Assembly (NCBI GenBank): GCA_030837785.1
Contig: JAUQYA010000113.1
Span: 1-64,000 of the forward strand
DNA from: Albidovulum sp.
GTDB lineage: Bacteria; Pseudomonadota; Alphaproteobacteria; Rhodobacterales; Rhodobacteraceae
Direction of reading: 5' to 3'
DNA length: 64,000 nt
This document shows positions 42,191 to 50,874 of this stretch, piece after piece. The notes under the pieces are model-generated. The model did not search any database. It had not been told where the DNA came from and was given only the letters and a program-made list of their open reading frames with translations. Numbering within the stretch: the stretch's first letter is position 1; every line of letters begins with the position of its first letter. Both the position numbers and the translations under genes were made by a program.

Positions 42191-42817
42191 ATGAGCCGGC
42201 CCTTCGCGCCCGGATACCGGATCCCGCCCGACCTTCTACTCAGGGCCTACGCCTCGGGCGTCTTCCCCATGGCGGAGCATGCCGACGACCCGGAGGTATT
42301 CTGGGTCCGGCCGGAAACCAGGGGCATCATCCCGCTCGACGCCTTCCACGTGCCGAAGAGCCTGGCGAAGACCATTCGCCGGGGCCGCTTCGAGATCCGC
42401 TACGACCACGATTTCGCCGGCGTCATGGAGGGCTGCGCAGAGACCGGAGAAGGCCGTAGCTCGACGTGGATAAACGCACCGATCCGCGAGGCCTACCAGG
42501 AACTCCATCGCCGCGGCCACTGCCACTCGGTCGAGGCGTGGCACGACGCCCGCCTGGTCGGCGGGCTCTATGGCGTCAGTCTCGGCCGCGCTTTCTTCGG
42601 CGAGAGCATGTTCTCGCGCGAGCGCGACGCATCGAAGGTCTGCCTGGTGCATCTGGTCGAGCGATTGCGGCGGCAGGGCTTCGTCCTGCTCGACACCCAG
42701 TTCACCACCGAGCACCTGAAGCGATTCGGCACCGTCGACGTGCCGCGGCGCAGATACGAGAAACTGCTGGAAGAGGCGCTGACCGGCGAGGCCAGCTTCA
42801 ATCCCGCGAAAGCGTAG
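42191..42817 (+). CDS. aat: Leucyl/phenylalanyl-tRNA-protein transferase
   Basis: A 208-residue enzyme that adds Leu or Phe to the N-terminus of proteins with basic first residues, marking them for ClpAP degradation. Motifs: LLRAYASGVFPMAEHADDPE, WVRPETRGIIPLDAFHVPKS, TWINAPIREAYQELHRRGHC, SVEAWHDARLVGGLYGVSLG, and FFGESMFSRERDASKVCLVH. The position after accC is conserved in Rhizobiales. Confidence 0.96.
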   Translation: MSRPFAPGYRIPPDLLLRAYASGVFPMAEHADDPEVFWVRPETRGIIPLDAFHVPKSLAKTIRRGRFEIRYDHDFAGVMEGCAETGEGRSSTWINAPIREAYQELHRRGHCHSVEAWHDARLVGGLYGVSLGRAFFGESMFSRERDASKVCLVHLVERLRRQGFVLLDTQFTTEHLKRFGTVDVPRRRYEKLLEEALTGEASFNPAKA

Positions 42818-42855
42818 GAAGGCAAAGGTCGCTGGCCAGCGAAGCGACCGACCGC

Positions 42856-43272
42856 TCAGTTCGCCTTAGCCGTCTCCGGCGGCGGTACGTCCGACTGCTG
42901 CTTGCAGCTCTTCAGCCAGACGTCGTAGACGGCGTGCTCGACGGCATTCAGCCCAGGGCTCTCGGCGAACATCCAGCCGGTAAAGATGCGGCGGATCTTG
43001 CGGTCGAGCGTGATCTCGTCGACCTCGACGAAGGAGTCCGTCTTCGGCTCCTCCTCTTTCGGCCGCGAATAACAGACCCGAGGTGTCACCTGGAGGGCGC
43101 CGAACTGAACCGTCTCGTCAATGTAGACGTCGAAGGTGATGATTCGCCCGGTGATCTTGTCGACGCCGGTGAACTCGGCGACCGGATTGGCGATCCGCTC
43201 TGCATGGGCGACCGTCGACGCCAGCACGGCAACAGCGGCAGCGGCCACAACGGCTGCGCGGCGTCTCGTCAT
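42856..43272 (-). CDS. DUF2155 secreted protein
   Basis: About 138 residues from the chosen ATG. A signal peptide (AAVVAAAAVAVLASTVAHAE) is followed by a DUF2155 domain: IANPVAEFTGVDKITGRIIT, VDEITLDRKIRRIFTGWMFA and HAVYDVWLKSCK. The family is specific to alphaproteobacteria and of unknown function, regularly encoded between aat and the NDUFA12 homologue. Alternative starts are at 43293 and 43299. It converges on aat. Confidence 0.88.
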   Translation of the reverse strand: MTRRRAAVVAAAAVAVLASTVAHAERIANPVAEFTGVDKITGRIITFDVYIDETVQFGALQVTPRVCYSRPKEEEPKTDSFVEVDEITLDRKIRRIFTGWMFAESPGLNAVEHAVYDVWLKSCKQQSDVPPPETAKAN

Positions 43273-43399
43273 CGCGAAAAGGTATTCGGCCATCGGCATC
43301 AGGTAACCGTCGCGCTTGGCGGCCACAAGCGTGGCCGGCATGGATGATCGCCGGCGAGGCTTACGCGGGAATTGTGGCGACAAAAGACCGCGGCGGCGC

Positions 43400-43798
43400 T
43401 CAGGCACCCGGCGTCCAGGCGTCATAATCGCCGGTGACCTGCGGACGATGGCCGGCGCCGAGCACCGAGCCCTTCGGCCGGTAGGCGGCGGCGGTGCCGG
43501 TCAGGTTCGGCTGGTGCGGCTTCTGCCAGTCGCGCGGCTTGTAGTTCTCCTTCGACGGCGGCGTGTCGACGCGGTAGTGCATCCAGCCGTGCCAGCCCGG
43601 AGGGATCGCCGTCGCCTCGGAGGTGCCCGGGAAGATCACCCAGCGCCGCGTGCGGCCTTCGGAATCCTTGCCGCCTTCGTAGTAGACGTTGCCGAATTCG
43701 TCCTCGCCGACGCGCACACCCTTGCGCCAGGTGTGAAAGCGCGTGCCCAATGTCTGGCCGCTCCACCAGGTGAAGAACTGCAGCAGGAATTTCTTCAT
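43400..43798 (-). CDS. Complex I accessory subunit, NDUFA12-like (17.2 kDa)
   Basis: A 132-residue protein, homologous to the mitochondrial complex I subunit NDUFA12. Recognised by FTWWSGQTLGTRFHTWRKGV, EDEFGNVYYEGGKDSEGRTR and IPPGWHGWMHYRVDTPPSKE, and the C-terminal PHQPNLTGTAAAYRP motif. In alphaproteobacteria it binds the NADH dehydrogenase arm, outside the nuo operon. It has no signal peptide. It lies about 130 bases upstream of DUF2155 on the same strand. Confidence 0.94.
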   Translation of the reverse strand: MKKFLLQFFTWWSGQTLGTRFHTWRKGVRVGEDEFGNVYYEGGKDSEGRTRRWVIFPGTSEATAIPPGWHGWMHYRVDTPPSKENYKPRDWQKPHQPNLTGTAAAYRPKGSVLGAGHRPQVTGDYDAWTPGA

Positions 43799-43910
43799 CG
43801 AAGGTCCTCGTCGCCGACCGCGCTGCGGTCACCGCCTTATGGCTTCCGCCGAACGCGCTGGCAAGGGGCAGCACGCCGCACTATCGTCGTGGTAGGCGGA
43901 GCGGTGCCCC

Positions 43911-44414
43911 ATGGACCTGATGACGATCCTCGAGATGCTGAGCTACGCGGTCACCATCATCGGCCTGCCACTCGCCATCTTCGTCTTCCTCTACGAACAG
44001 CGCAAGGAACGCGAGAACGAGGAAGAGGAAATATACCAGCGCCTGTCGGACGGCTACACCGACTTCCTGCGGCTCGCCCTGGACAATCCGGACCTGAAGC
44101 TCCAGTCCCGCGAGGCTACCAAGGGTCTCTCCGAGGAACAGACGGAGCGTATGCTCACCATGTTCGGCATCCTGATCTCGCTGTTCGAACGCGCCTATGT
44201 CGTCGGCTACGAGCACGGGATGTCCGAGCGGAAGCTGCGCCGCTGGCGGTCCTGGGAAGACTTCATGCGCGAATGGTGCCGGCGCGAGGATTTTCGCAAC
44301 GCACTGGCGCAACTGCTGCTGGGCGAGGATCCGGAGTTCGTCGCCTACATTTCCGACCTCGCGGAACGCGAAGCGGCGGCGGCCGGCGCGCCCGTCAGCG
44401 GAGCTACAGCTTGA
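43911..44414 (+). CDS. Hypothetical single-pass membrane protein
   Basis: A 167-residue protein with one N-terminal membrane segment (LSYAVTIIGLPLAIFVFLY), followed by a basic/acidic cytoplasmic coil (EQRKERENEEEEIYQRLSDG) and a mainly helical domain (EQTERMLTMFGILISLFERA; RRWRSWEDFMREWCRREDFR). I do not recognise the family; similar proteins occur as isolated small membrane proteins in many bacteria. Its last 11 bases overlap the end of the convergent acetyltransferase gene. Confidence 0.7.
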   Translation: MDLMTILEMLSYAVTIIGLPLAIFVFLYEQRKERENEEEEIYQRLSDGYTDFLRLALDNPDLKLQSREATKGLSEEQTERMLTMFGILISLFERAYVVGYEHGMSERKLRRWRSWEDFMREWCRREDFRNALAQLLLGEDPEFVAYISDLAEREAAAAGAPVSGATA

Positions 44415-44871
44415 AGCCGACATGGCTCCGGGCGAAGCCGAGCCGCTCGTAGAACCGGTGCGCGCCCACGCGGCTGTTGTTCGACATCAGTTGCACCTGC
44501 CGCGCGCCGGCCTCCCTCGCCCGTTCGATGGCGAAACGCATCATTGCCTCGCCGATTCCCCTGCCCCGCATGTCGCCGCGCGTCTGCACGGCCTCGACGG
44601 TCATGTTGGTGGAACCACGCGCCGACAGCGACGTGATCGTCGTCGTCTGGAAGGTGCCCACGACGGCGCCATGGAGCTCGGCGACGTAGAGCCGGTCGTT
44701 GGCGCTGGCGGCAATCCTGTCGAACGCCGCGAGATAGTCGGGCATGGCCGCCGGTTCGGCGCTGTCGCCGTGGCCGCCCAGCGAATCGGCGGCGAACAGC
44801 GCGGCGAGCGCCGCGACGTCTTCCCGGCGTGCCGGCCGGATCACCAGCGTCTCCGCCCCGCCGTCGCCCAT
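44404..44871 (-). CDS. GNAT N-acetyltransferase
   Basis: A 155-residue GNAT enzyme, complete in one domain. LVIRPARREDVAALAALFAA opens the fold; VEAVQTRGDMRGRGIGEAMM holds the acetyl-CoA pyrophosphate loop (RGRGIG); MSNNSRVGAHRFYERLGFAR is the C-terminal strand-helix. The substrate is unknown. It overlaps the convergent membrane protein gene by 11 bases and is divergent from the secreted protein at 44957. Confidence 0.9.
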   Translation of the reverse strand: MGDGGAETLVIRPARREDVAALAALFAADSLGGHGDSAEPAAMPDYLAAFDRIAASANDRLYVAELHGAVVGTFQTTTITSLSARGSTNMTVEAVQTRGDMRGRGIGEAMMRFAIERAREAGARQVQLMSNNSRVGAHRFYERLGFARSHVGFKL

Positions 44872-44956
44872 CGAATCCTCCTTGCCAAGCGAAATGTCCC
44901 GGCGGAGCTTTAGCCGAGAACCGTCCCGCCGTCACACACCTCCCGGAGACCTGCCC

Positions 44957-45382
44957 ATGACCAAAATCCGCCCGGCCGCCCTGCTTCTTGCCGTCTTGCT
45001 GGCGACCGCGCCTGCCATCGCGCAGGACGGGCCGACCGGTATCGCCTTCGCCGAAGCGCCGGAGCAATCGAGCGGAATATGCACAGGCGGCAATCCCGAA
45101 CGGACGCTCGCCTGCGCGCGCGAAAAATGCGTCGCCGGGGGCGCCGAGTCACGCGACTGTGCCCGCGTCGCCTGGTGCTTCCCGGCCGGGTGGAGCGCTG
45201 ACGTCTTCCTCCAGCACAAGGAAGGCCCGCACTGGCACGAGTATCTTTGCGGCTGGGACTCGAAAGAGGCCGTCGTGAAGGCAGCAGCGATCAAGTGCGA
45301 CCGCTCGCTGCGCGACTACCTTGTCGAATGCACGACCGTCCGCTTCTGGGACCCGGACGGCAAGGAACTGCAAGCGAACTGA
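44957..45382 (+). CDS. Secreted cysteine-rich hypothetical protein
   Basis: A 141-residue protein with a signal peptide (PAALLLAVLLATAPAIAQDG). The mature part has eight cysteines (CTGG, LACAREKCVAG, RDCARVAWCF, YLCGWD, IKCDRS, VECTTV), suggesting several disulfides in the periplasm. I do not recognise a named domain; the pattern resembles small DUF4189-like secreted proteins only loosely. The ATG at 44957 is chosen for the signal peptide; the frame is open upstream. It precedes the LuxR gene by 100 bases. Confidence 0.72.
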   Translation: MTKIRPAALLLAVLLATAPAIAQDGPTGIAFAEAPEQSSGICTGGNPERTLACAREKCVAGGAESRDCARVAWCFPAGWSADVFLQHKEGPHWHEYLCGWDSKEAVVKAAAIKCDRSLRDYLVECTTVRFWDPDGKELQAN

Positions 45383-45484
45383 AACCATCCTGCGAACGCC
45401 GCGGTTGAACGCCTGCCGACGCTGCGTTACTCTTTTTGTGGAGGGCTGCGCCGGCCGTGCCGGCGCCTGCGAGGCGTGACGTCG

Positions 45485-46660
45485 ATGAACGCGCTGGCCG
45501 GCCAACGGATTCTGCCCGAAATCGTCGAGGCGATCTACGATTCCGTGACCGACGGGACGCTGTGGCCGCGAACGCTCGGCAGTATCTGCGAGCTTTGCGA
45601 GGGGTGCCTCGCCATGCTTGCGGTCGTCGATACGCGTGGCGGCACGCTGCGCATGTCGGAGACCTGCGGCGATCCCGCGCTACTGCAGCCGCTGATGCAG
45701 GAGTACGGGTCGAAAGTCCCGTTCTACGCGGCGCTGCCGAGGATGGAGATCGATGTTCCGTTCACCGTCGATTCGGTTTATGCGCTGCAGGGGCCGGGAA
45801 CGCGGCAGACGTGGCTCGACAGCCGCATCGCGCGCGAATGGGTCATTCCAAACCGCCTCGACGATTTCTTCTGGGTCGCCCTGATGAAGCGGCCGTCGCG
45901 CGTCGGTTCGCTGATGGTGGTCACCGACAAGGATCGCCGGCCGATCACGGCCGGCGACGTTGACCTTGTCGCGCTGCTCGCGCCGCATGTGCGCCGCGCC
46001 GTGATGATTTCCGATCTCTTCGAGACCGAGCGGCGGACGACCGCGCTGTTCCGCGCCATCGTGGATCACCTCGGCATTCCAGTGCTCATCGTCGGCGAGG
46101 ATTTCCATATCCTCTACGCCAACTCCGCCGCCGAGGCGGTTCTCGCCGAAAGCGGGATCGTCGCGGCGGCGCGTGGCCAGCTGCAGTTCCGGTACCCCCA
46201 CGCCCATGCCGCCATCGGTCGTGCCGTGGCGCTCGGCGTCCGCGATGAATTCGCCCTCGGTCCGGCCGGGATCGACGTGCCGCTCGCCGGTGCGCCGATC
46301 GCGGCCGTGGCCCATGTCCTTCCGCTGGCCCGTCGCGATCCCTCGTCACGGATGTCGTCGCGGGCCGCCGCAGCGATCTTCATTGCCGCACAGGGTGCAT
46401 CGCCCCAGCCCGCAATCGAAGCAATCGGTGCGTTGTTCGGACTGACCGTCGCCGAGAAGCGCGTCGCGGCAAAGGTCGCGGCGGGCCTGACGCGCGGCGA
46501 GATCGCGCTTTCGACGGGCGTCTCCGACGGGACGGTCAAGTCGCAGCTCGCTGCGGTGTTCGACAAGACCGGTACCGGCGACCAGCGCCAGCTCGAACTC
46601 CTGCTGCGCGAACTGTCGCCGCCGGTGACGACAAAGGCCGATCGCCGCCGCAACAACTAA
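45485..46660 (+). CDS. LuxR-family transcriptional regulator
   Basis: A 391-residue protein. The N-terminal part (residues 10-190) looks like a GAF/PAS-type sensor, a second PAS-like segment contains IPVLIVGEDFHILYANSAAE, and the C-terminus is a LuxR helix-turn-helix (FGLTVAEKRVAAKVAAGLTR, GVSDGTVKSQLAAVFDKTGT). No receiver domain or autoinducer domain is seen. A GTG three codons upstream (45476) is an alternative start. A small secreted protein gene follows 45 bases after the stop and may be its target or operon partner. Confidence 0.88.
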   Translation: MNALAGQRILPEIVEAIYDSVTDGTLWPRTLGSICELCEGCLAMLAVVDTRGGTLRMSETCGDPALLQPLMQEYGSKVPFYAALPRMEIDVPFTVDSVYALQGPGTRQTWLDSRIAREWVIPNRLDDFFWVALMKRPSRVGSLMVVTDKDRRPITAGDVDLVALLAPHVRRAVMISDLFETERRTTALFRAIVDHLGIPVLIVGEDFHILYANSAAEAVLAESGIVAAARGQLQFRYPHAHAAIGRAVALGVRDEFALGPAGIDVPLAGAPIAAVAHVLPLARRDPSSRMSSRAAAAIFIAAQGASPQPAIEAIGALFGLTVAEKRVAAKVAAGLTRGEIALSTGVSDGTVKSQLAAVFDKTGTGDQRQLELLLRELSPPVTTKADRRRNN

Positions 46661-46705
46661 TAAACAGCGGACCGCCGGCGAACGGACAACAAGGGAGGAA
46701 AAACC

Positions 46706-47164
46706 ATGCCTGGATCATCAGCCAGATGCATCACCGCGGGCATCGCGCCAATGCGCCCAGCGATACTCGCAGTCATTCTGCTGGCCCCCGTCAACGACGC
46801 CGAAGCACGCCAGAAGAAGCCCGATTTCAGCCAGATCACCTGCGAGTGCTCGTGCGAGGTCAAGCGCGGCGATGTGGTGATGGTAGAAACCAAAGTCCTT
46901 GCCGCGCCGTCAAACGATCCCGGTCGGTGCGGCGGCTTCAACGGCGTGGCATGCCGCAACCAGCGACCCGACGGCGGCACGTCGCTGGGTACGCTGAAGA
47001 GTTGCCAGGGCGTCGTCGAGCATACCGGCGGCGGAGGTGGCAACACGGTTCCCGATATCGGCACGATCGCGCCGGACGCGGGGATCGCACCCGAGACAGG
47101 CAATACACCCGGCTCGAAGGCGCTGCCGAAGGGCTTGCCCAAGCTGAAGGGCACCATGCAATAG
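46706..47164 (+). CDS. Secreted hypothetical protein, Cys- and Gly-rich
   Basis: A 152-residue protein with a signal peptide (PAILAVILLAPVNDAEA). The mature part starts with a cysteine cluster (ITCECSCEV), contains GRCGGFNGVACR and LKSCQG, a glycine run, and a Pro/Gly/Lys-rich tail (GSKALPKGLPKLKGTMQ). The family is not recognised. AGGGAGGA precedes the ATG. It follows the LuxR gene closely, so cotranscription is likely. Confidence 0.68.
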   Translation: MPGSSARCITAGIAPMRPAILAVILLAPVNDAEARQKKPDFSQITCECSCEVKRGDVVMVETKVLAAPSNDPGRCGGFNGVACRNQRPDGGTSLGTLKSCQGVVEHTGGGGGNTVPDIGTIAPDAGIAPETGNTPGSKALPKGLPKLKGTMQ

Positions 47165-47423
47165 CGGGACGTTCCACCATCGCGCAGCCGTACGGCGCTC
47201 GACACGGCCAAGTCGGTCCGGTGGGGAGTACCGGTCCCGGCGGTACGCCCTATCGCCTCCTTCAGCGCCCCGCATCGGTCCGAGCCGAATGAATCCTGCC
47301 GGTCCTCACCCGCGCGGGAGATGAAACCGATCGCAAAAAGCCGCCTCGTGGGACGGTGCGGAAAAGCCGGCGCCATTCGGCCTTCGGGTCGAGCGCCGGT
47401 GACGAACTCCGAGGAGATGCGCC

Positions 47424-47753
47424 ATGAGAAGAATCCTGTGTTGGACATCCGCCGTGCTGCTGACGACAGCGATGGCGACGCCGCTCCATGCAATCGACAA
47501 AACCACGACCGCCGGCCAAGCGGCGGCCAAGACGCTCCAGGCCGGCAAGCTGAAGGGCGGCCTCAAGGCCACGGGAGGAACGACCGGCGGTACAGTCGGC
47601 GGTGGGGCCACGGTCGCCGAGCTCTCCGCTTACGAGTGCCGGACGCTCGGCGGTACGGTCGTGGTGGTCGCCGACGACCGTTGCGGCGCCTCGCGCAAAT
47701 ACTGCCGGATGCCCGATACGCTTGCTGCGTGCATCGACGAAATCGGCGACTGA
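47424..47753 (+). CDS. Secreted hypothetical protein, Cys-rich
   Basis: A 109-residue protein with a signal peptide (ILCWTSAVLLTTAMATPLHA), a Lys/Gly/Thr-rich first part (KTLQAGKLKGGLKATGG) and a C-terminal cysteine module (YECRTLGGTVVVVADDRC, KYCRMPDTLAACIDE) with four cysteines. No domain name can be assigned. The Lys/Gly stretch recalls the tail of the protein at 46706, but clear homology is not visible. The ATG is preceded by GAGGAG. Bases 47165-47423 between the two genes show no gene. Confidence 0.68.
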   Translation: MRRILCWTSAVLLTTAMATPLHAIDKTTTAGQAAAKTLQAGKLKGGLKATGGTTGGTVGGGATVAELSAYECRTLGGTVVVVADDRCGASRKYCRMPDTLAACIDEIGD

Positions 47754-47787
47754 CCGCCGTTCGGCGCCTTCGGGAACCGTGCGGCGA

Positions 47788-48279
47788 TCAGGCGAGCCGA
47801 CGTTCCAAGACCAGCGCGGGAATGCCGGATTGTTCGCGCCCGCAATTCGCCGTCCGCCCGGCCTGGACGAAGCCGGCCGCACGGTAGAAGGCGATCGCGC
47901 GGACGTTCGCTTCCTCGACCTCGAGCCGGATGCGCTCCGCTTCCGAAAAGCTATCGACGATCTCGTCGAGGAGCATGCCGCCGATGCCGCGGCCCTGCGT
48001 GGACGGACGGACGTAGAGCTGATGGAGCATCACCGTCTTGCCCTCGTCGATAGCGCTGGCGAAGGCCATGCCGCCGATGGCGGTGCCGTCGTCGGCGACG
48101 AGGAATTCGGAATGCGGCCGCTCGAGTTGGGTCTGGAGCGACGCGAGCGAGTGCCATTCGGCGGTGATCGCCGCGACACGCTCAGGCCCGTAGATCGGAT
48201 CGTAGGTGGCGTGCCAGGTCTCGCCGAGCAGCGTACGGATGGCGTCGAGGTCGCGTTTCGACGCCGTTCGCACGAACAT
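47788..48279 (-). CDS. GNAT N-acetyltransferase
   Basis: A 163-residue single-domain acetyltransferase: FVRTASKRDLDAIRTLLGET, a central MLHQLYVRPSTQGRGIGGML segment with the acetyl-CoA loop (QGRGIG), and VRAIAFYRAAGFVQAGRT. The substrate is unknown; the Trp/Tyr segment WHATYDPIYGPERV is usual in Rhizobiales homologues next to gatB. It begins three bases after the gatB stop, so the two are cotranscribed. Confidence 0.9.
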   Translation of the reverse strand: MFVRTASKRDLDAIRTLLGETWHATYDPIYGPERVAAITAEWHSLASLQTQLERPHSEFLVADDGTAIGGMAFASAIDEGKTVMLHQLYVRPSTQGRGIGGMLLDEIVDSFSEAERIRLEVEEANVRAIAFYRAAGFVQAGRTANCGREQSGIPALVLERRLA

Positions 48280-48282
48280 TGC

Positions 48283-49785
48283 TCAACCCTCGATGCCTAG
48301 CTTGGCCTTCACGAGGTCGTTCACCGCCTGCGGATTGGCCTTGCCGCCAGTCGCCTTCATCACCTGGCCAACGAACCAGCCCGCCATGGTCGGCTTGGCA
48401 CGGGCCTGCTCGGCCTTGTCCGGATTGGCCGCGATGACCTCGTCGACGGCCTTCTCGATGGCGCCGGTGTCGGTGACCTGCTTCAAGCCGCGACTCTCCA
48501 CCAGCGCCCGGGGATCGCCGCCCTCGTTCCAGACGATCTCGAACAGGTCCTTGGCGATCTTGCCGGAGATCGTGCCGTCGCGGATCAGGTCGATGATCGC
48601 GCCGATCTGGTCTGGCCCGACCGGCGATTCGTCGATCGCCTTGCCGGCCTTGTTCAACGCGCCGAGCAGGTCGTTGATCACCCAGTTGGCCGCCGTCTTG
48701 CCGTCGCGGCCCGCGGCCACCTTCTCGAAATAGTCGGCGATCGCCTTCTCCGAGACGAGCACCGAGGCGTCGTAGGCCGAAAGCCCCATGCCGGAGACAA
48801 ACCGCGCCTTCTTGTCGTCGGGCAGTTCGGGCAGCCCGGTCGCGAGCGCGTCGACATAGGCCTGGTCGAACTCGAGCGGCAGGAGGTCGGGGTCGGGGAA
48901 ATAGCGGTAGTCGTGCGCCTCCTCCTTCGACCGCATCGAACGCGTCTCGCCCTTGACCGGGTCGAACAGGCGGGTCTCCTGGTCGATCTTGCCGCCATCC
49001 TCGAGGATGGCGATCTGCCGGCGCGCCTCGTATTCGATCGCCTGGCCGACGAAGCGGATCGAGTTGACGTTCTTGATCTCGCAGCGCGTGCCGAATGCCC
49101 CGCCGGGTCGGCGCACCGAGACGTTGACGTCGGCGCGCATGGAGCCTTCGTCCATGTTGCCGTCGCAGGTGCCGAGATAGCGCACGATGGTCCTGAGCTT
49201 GGTCAGGTAGGCCTTGGCTTCCTCGGACGAGCGGATGTCAGGCTTCGACACGATCTCCATCAGCGCCACGCCCGACCTGTTCAGGTCGACATAGGACATG
49301 GTCGGGTGCTGGTCGTGCATCGACTTGCCGGCGTCCTGCTCGAGGTGCAGCCGTTCGATGCCGACGTCGATGTCTTCGAAATTGCCCTTGTTGTCGGGGC
49401 CCACCGAGACGGTCACGGTCCCTTCGCCGACGATCGGCTGCTTGAACTGGGAGATCTGGTAGCCCTGCGGCAGGTCAGGATAGAAGTAGTTCTTGCGGTC
49501 GAACACGGATTTCAGGTTGATCTGCGCCTTGAGGCCGAGACCGGTGCGGATCGCCTGGCGCACGCACTCCTCGTTGATCACCGGCAGCATGCCCGGCATT
49601 GCCGCGTCGACGAGGCTGACATTGGCGTTGGGTGCCGCCCCGAAGGCGGTCGAGGCGCCGGAGAACAGCTTCGACTGCGACGTCACCTGAGCATGGACCT
49701 CCATGCCGATAATCACCTCCCAGTCGCCGGTGGCGCCCGGGATCAGTCGCTTCGGGTCGGGCGTTCTTGTGTCGATTATGGTCAT
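48283..49785 (-). CDS. gatB: Asp/Glu-tRNA amidotransferase subunit B
   Basis: A 500-residue subunit of GatCAB, which converts Glu-tRNA(Gln) (and Asp-tRNA(Asn)) to the correct amide form. Motifs: VIIGMEVHAQVTSQSKLFSG, KNYFYPDLPQGYQISQFKQP, LHLEQDAGKSMHDQ, DLNRSGVALMEIVSKPDIRS and MDEGSMRADVNVSVR, then a C-terminal YqeY-like helical tail that binds tRNA (ANPQAVNDLVKAKLGIEG). Normal length. gatA and gatC are not in the window. Confidence 0.97.
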   Translation of the reverse strand: MTIIDTRTPDPKRLIPGATGDWEVIIGMEVHAQVTSQSKLFSGASTAFGAAPNANVSLVDAAMPGMLPVINEECVRQAIRTGLGLKAQINLKSVFDRKNYFYPDLPQGYQISQFKQPIVGEGTVTVSVGPDNKGNFEDIDVGIERLHLEQDAGKSMHDQHPTMSYVDLNRSGVALMEIVSKPDIRSSEEAKAYLTKLRTIVRYLGTCDGNMDEGSMRADVNVSVRRPGGAFGTRCEIKNVNSIRFVGQAIEYEARRQIAILEDGGKIDQETRLFDPVKGETRSMRSKEEAHDYRYFPDPDLLPLEFDQAYVDALATGLPELPDDKKARFVSGMGLSAYDASVLVSEKAIADYFEKVAAGRDGKTAANWVINDLLGALNKAGKAIDESPVGPDQIGAIIDLIRDGTISGKIAKDLFEIVWNEGGDPRALVESRGLKQVTDTGAIEKAVDEVIAANPDKAEQARAKPTMAGWFVGQVMKATGGKANPQAVNDLVKAKLGIEG

Positions 49786-49932
49786 TCGAATGGAGGCCGC
49801 GGCGGTTTCTTGTCCGACCGTTCGCTAGAGGAATCCGGCGGCACTGGCAAGCACCGGCACGACTTGATCTATGTCAAGCGGGCGGGGCGATTCGGGTTGT
49901 AAATTCGCTTCCATAAGGTTTTGGAGGAAGCG

Positions 49933-50208
49933 ATGGGCATCTCTGCAATGATGACGCGGATTGCCGCAAAGAGCGATCTGATCGAGCAGATGATGACGAC
50001 GCTCGAAGTGCGCGACCGTTTCGCCGATCTGCCCGCCGGCGGCGAGGTCTTACGGAACGCAATGTTGCGGTGCATGTCCTGCGGCAAGCCGGACGCCTGC
50101 AGCGTTTGGCTCGCGGACCACGGCAGCGCCGAGGAAGCCCCTGACTTCTGCCGTAACCACGACCTATTCGCGCGGCTGCGCGAGCACTCGCAAGGATGTG
50201 CCGACTAA
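49933..50208 (+). CDS. DUF6455-type small cysteine protein
   Basis: A 91-residue protein. It has a helical N-terminus (IAAKSDLIEQMMTTLEVRDR) and a cysteine module LRCMSCGKPDACSVWLADHG with a further Cys in DFCRNH, probably a metal or cluster site. It matches the alphaproteobacterial DUF6455 family, function unknown. The ATG at 49933 is preceded by GGAGGA; the in-frame TTG at 49921 lies before this ribosome binding site and is rejected. A terminator follows. Confidence 0.85.
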   Translation: MGISAMMTRIAAKSDLIEQMMTTLEVRDRFADLPAGGEVLRNAMLRCMSCGKPDACSVWLADHGSAEEAPDFCRNHDLFARLREHSQGCAD

Positions 50209-50234
50209 GCCGCGCAACGATCTCCCTCAAACTG

Positions 50235-50263
50235 GCCCGGCCTCAAAAGCCGGGCATTTTTTT
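50235..50263 (+). terminator. Intrinsic terminator
   Basis: Stem GCCCGGC / GCCGGGC (50235-50241 and 50249-50255) with a seven-base loop is followed by A and seven Ts. It ends the DUF6455 transcript. Confidence 0.9.
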
Positions 50264-50342
50264 GTCCCGCAATTCTTCCTCGCGCGGACGGGACATGCAC
50301 GGCCACCGCGCTGTCCCGCCGAACATGCTCCGTATGCCGCCC

Positions 50343-50774
50343 TCAGGCCGTCGCGATATAGGCCCGGATCTCCTCAGCCTCGCGCTCGACGTCCTCGATG
50401 CGCCGCTTGACGACGTCGCCGATCGAAATAATGCCGTCGAGTTTGCCATCCCTTTCCACCGGAAGGTGGCGGAAGCGGCCACGTGTCATGATCTCCATCA
50501 CCTCATGGACCGTGTGGTGTTCGTTGCAGATCTTGACCTTCGCCGTCATGCCGGTGCGGATCGGCTCGTCCAAGGCCTCATGGCCGTGCTTCGCGAGGAT
50601 CCGGACAATGTCCCGCTCGGACAAAATGCCGACGATCTTGCCGTCGCCATTGGTGATGACGAGCGCGCCGACGCGGTGTTCGGCAAGCATCCGCACGGCT
50701 TCCGAAAGCTTTTCGTTGGGACCGAGCGTGAAGACGTCGTGCCCCTTCTGTTGCAGTATCGCTTTGACGGTCAT
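50343..50774 (-). CDS. Protein of two CBS domains
   Basis: A 143-residue protein formed almost entirely by a Bateman pair of CBS domains (residues 8-65: LSEAVRMLAEHRVGALVITN, GILSERDIVRIL; residues 75-130: HEVMEIMTRGRFRHLPVERD, GIISIGDVVKRRIE). Such pairs bind adenine nucleotides and act as energy or redox sensors; free-standing versions are often stress-induced. No effector domain is attached. Confidence 0.92.
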   Translation of the reverse strand: MTVKAILQQKGHDVFTLGPNEKLSEAVRMLAEHRVGALVITNGDGKIVGILSERDIVRILAKHGHEALDEPIRTGMTAKVKICNEHHTVHEVMEIMTRGRFRHLPVERDGKLDGIISIGDVVKRRIEDVEREAEEIRAYIATA

Positions 50775-50874
50775 GGCTTCCTCCGATGCACGTCAGGCCG
50801 CGTAGTCGCTCGTGGCCGGACCCTCCGCCCCTGACATCGTGCGCTCCGATTTCCGTCATTTCAAGTCCGCAGCT

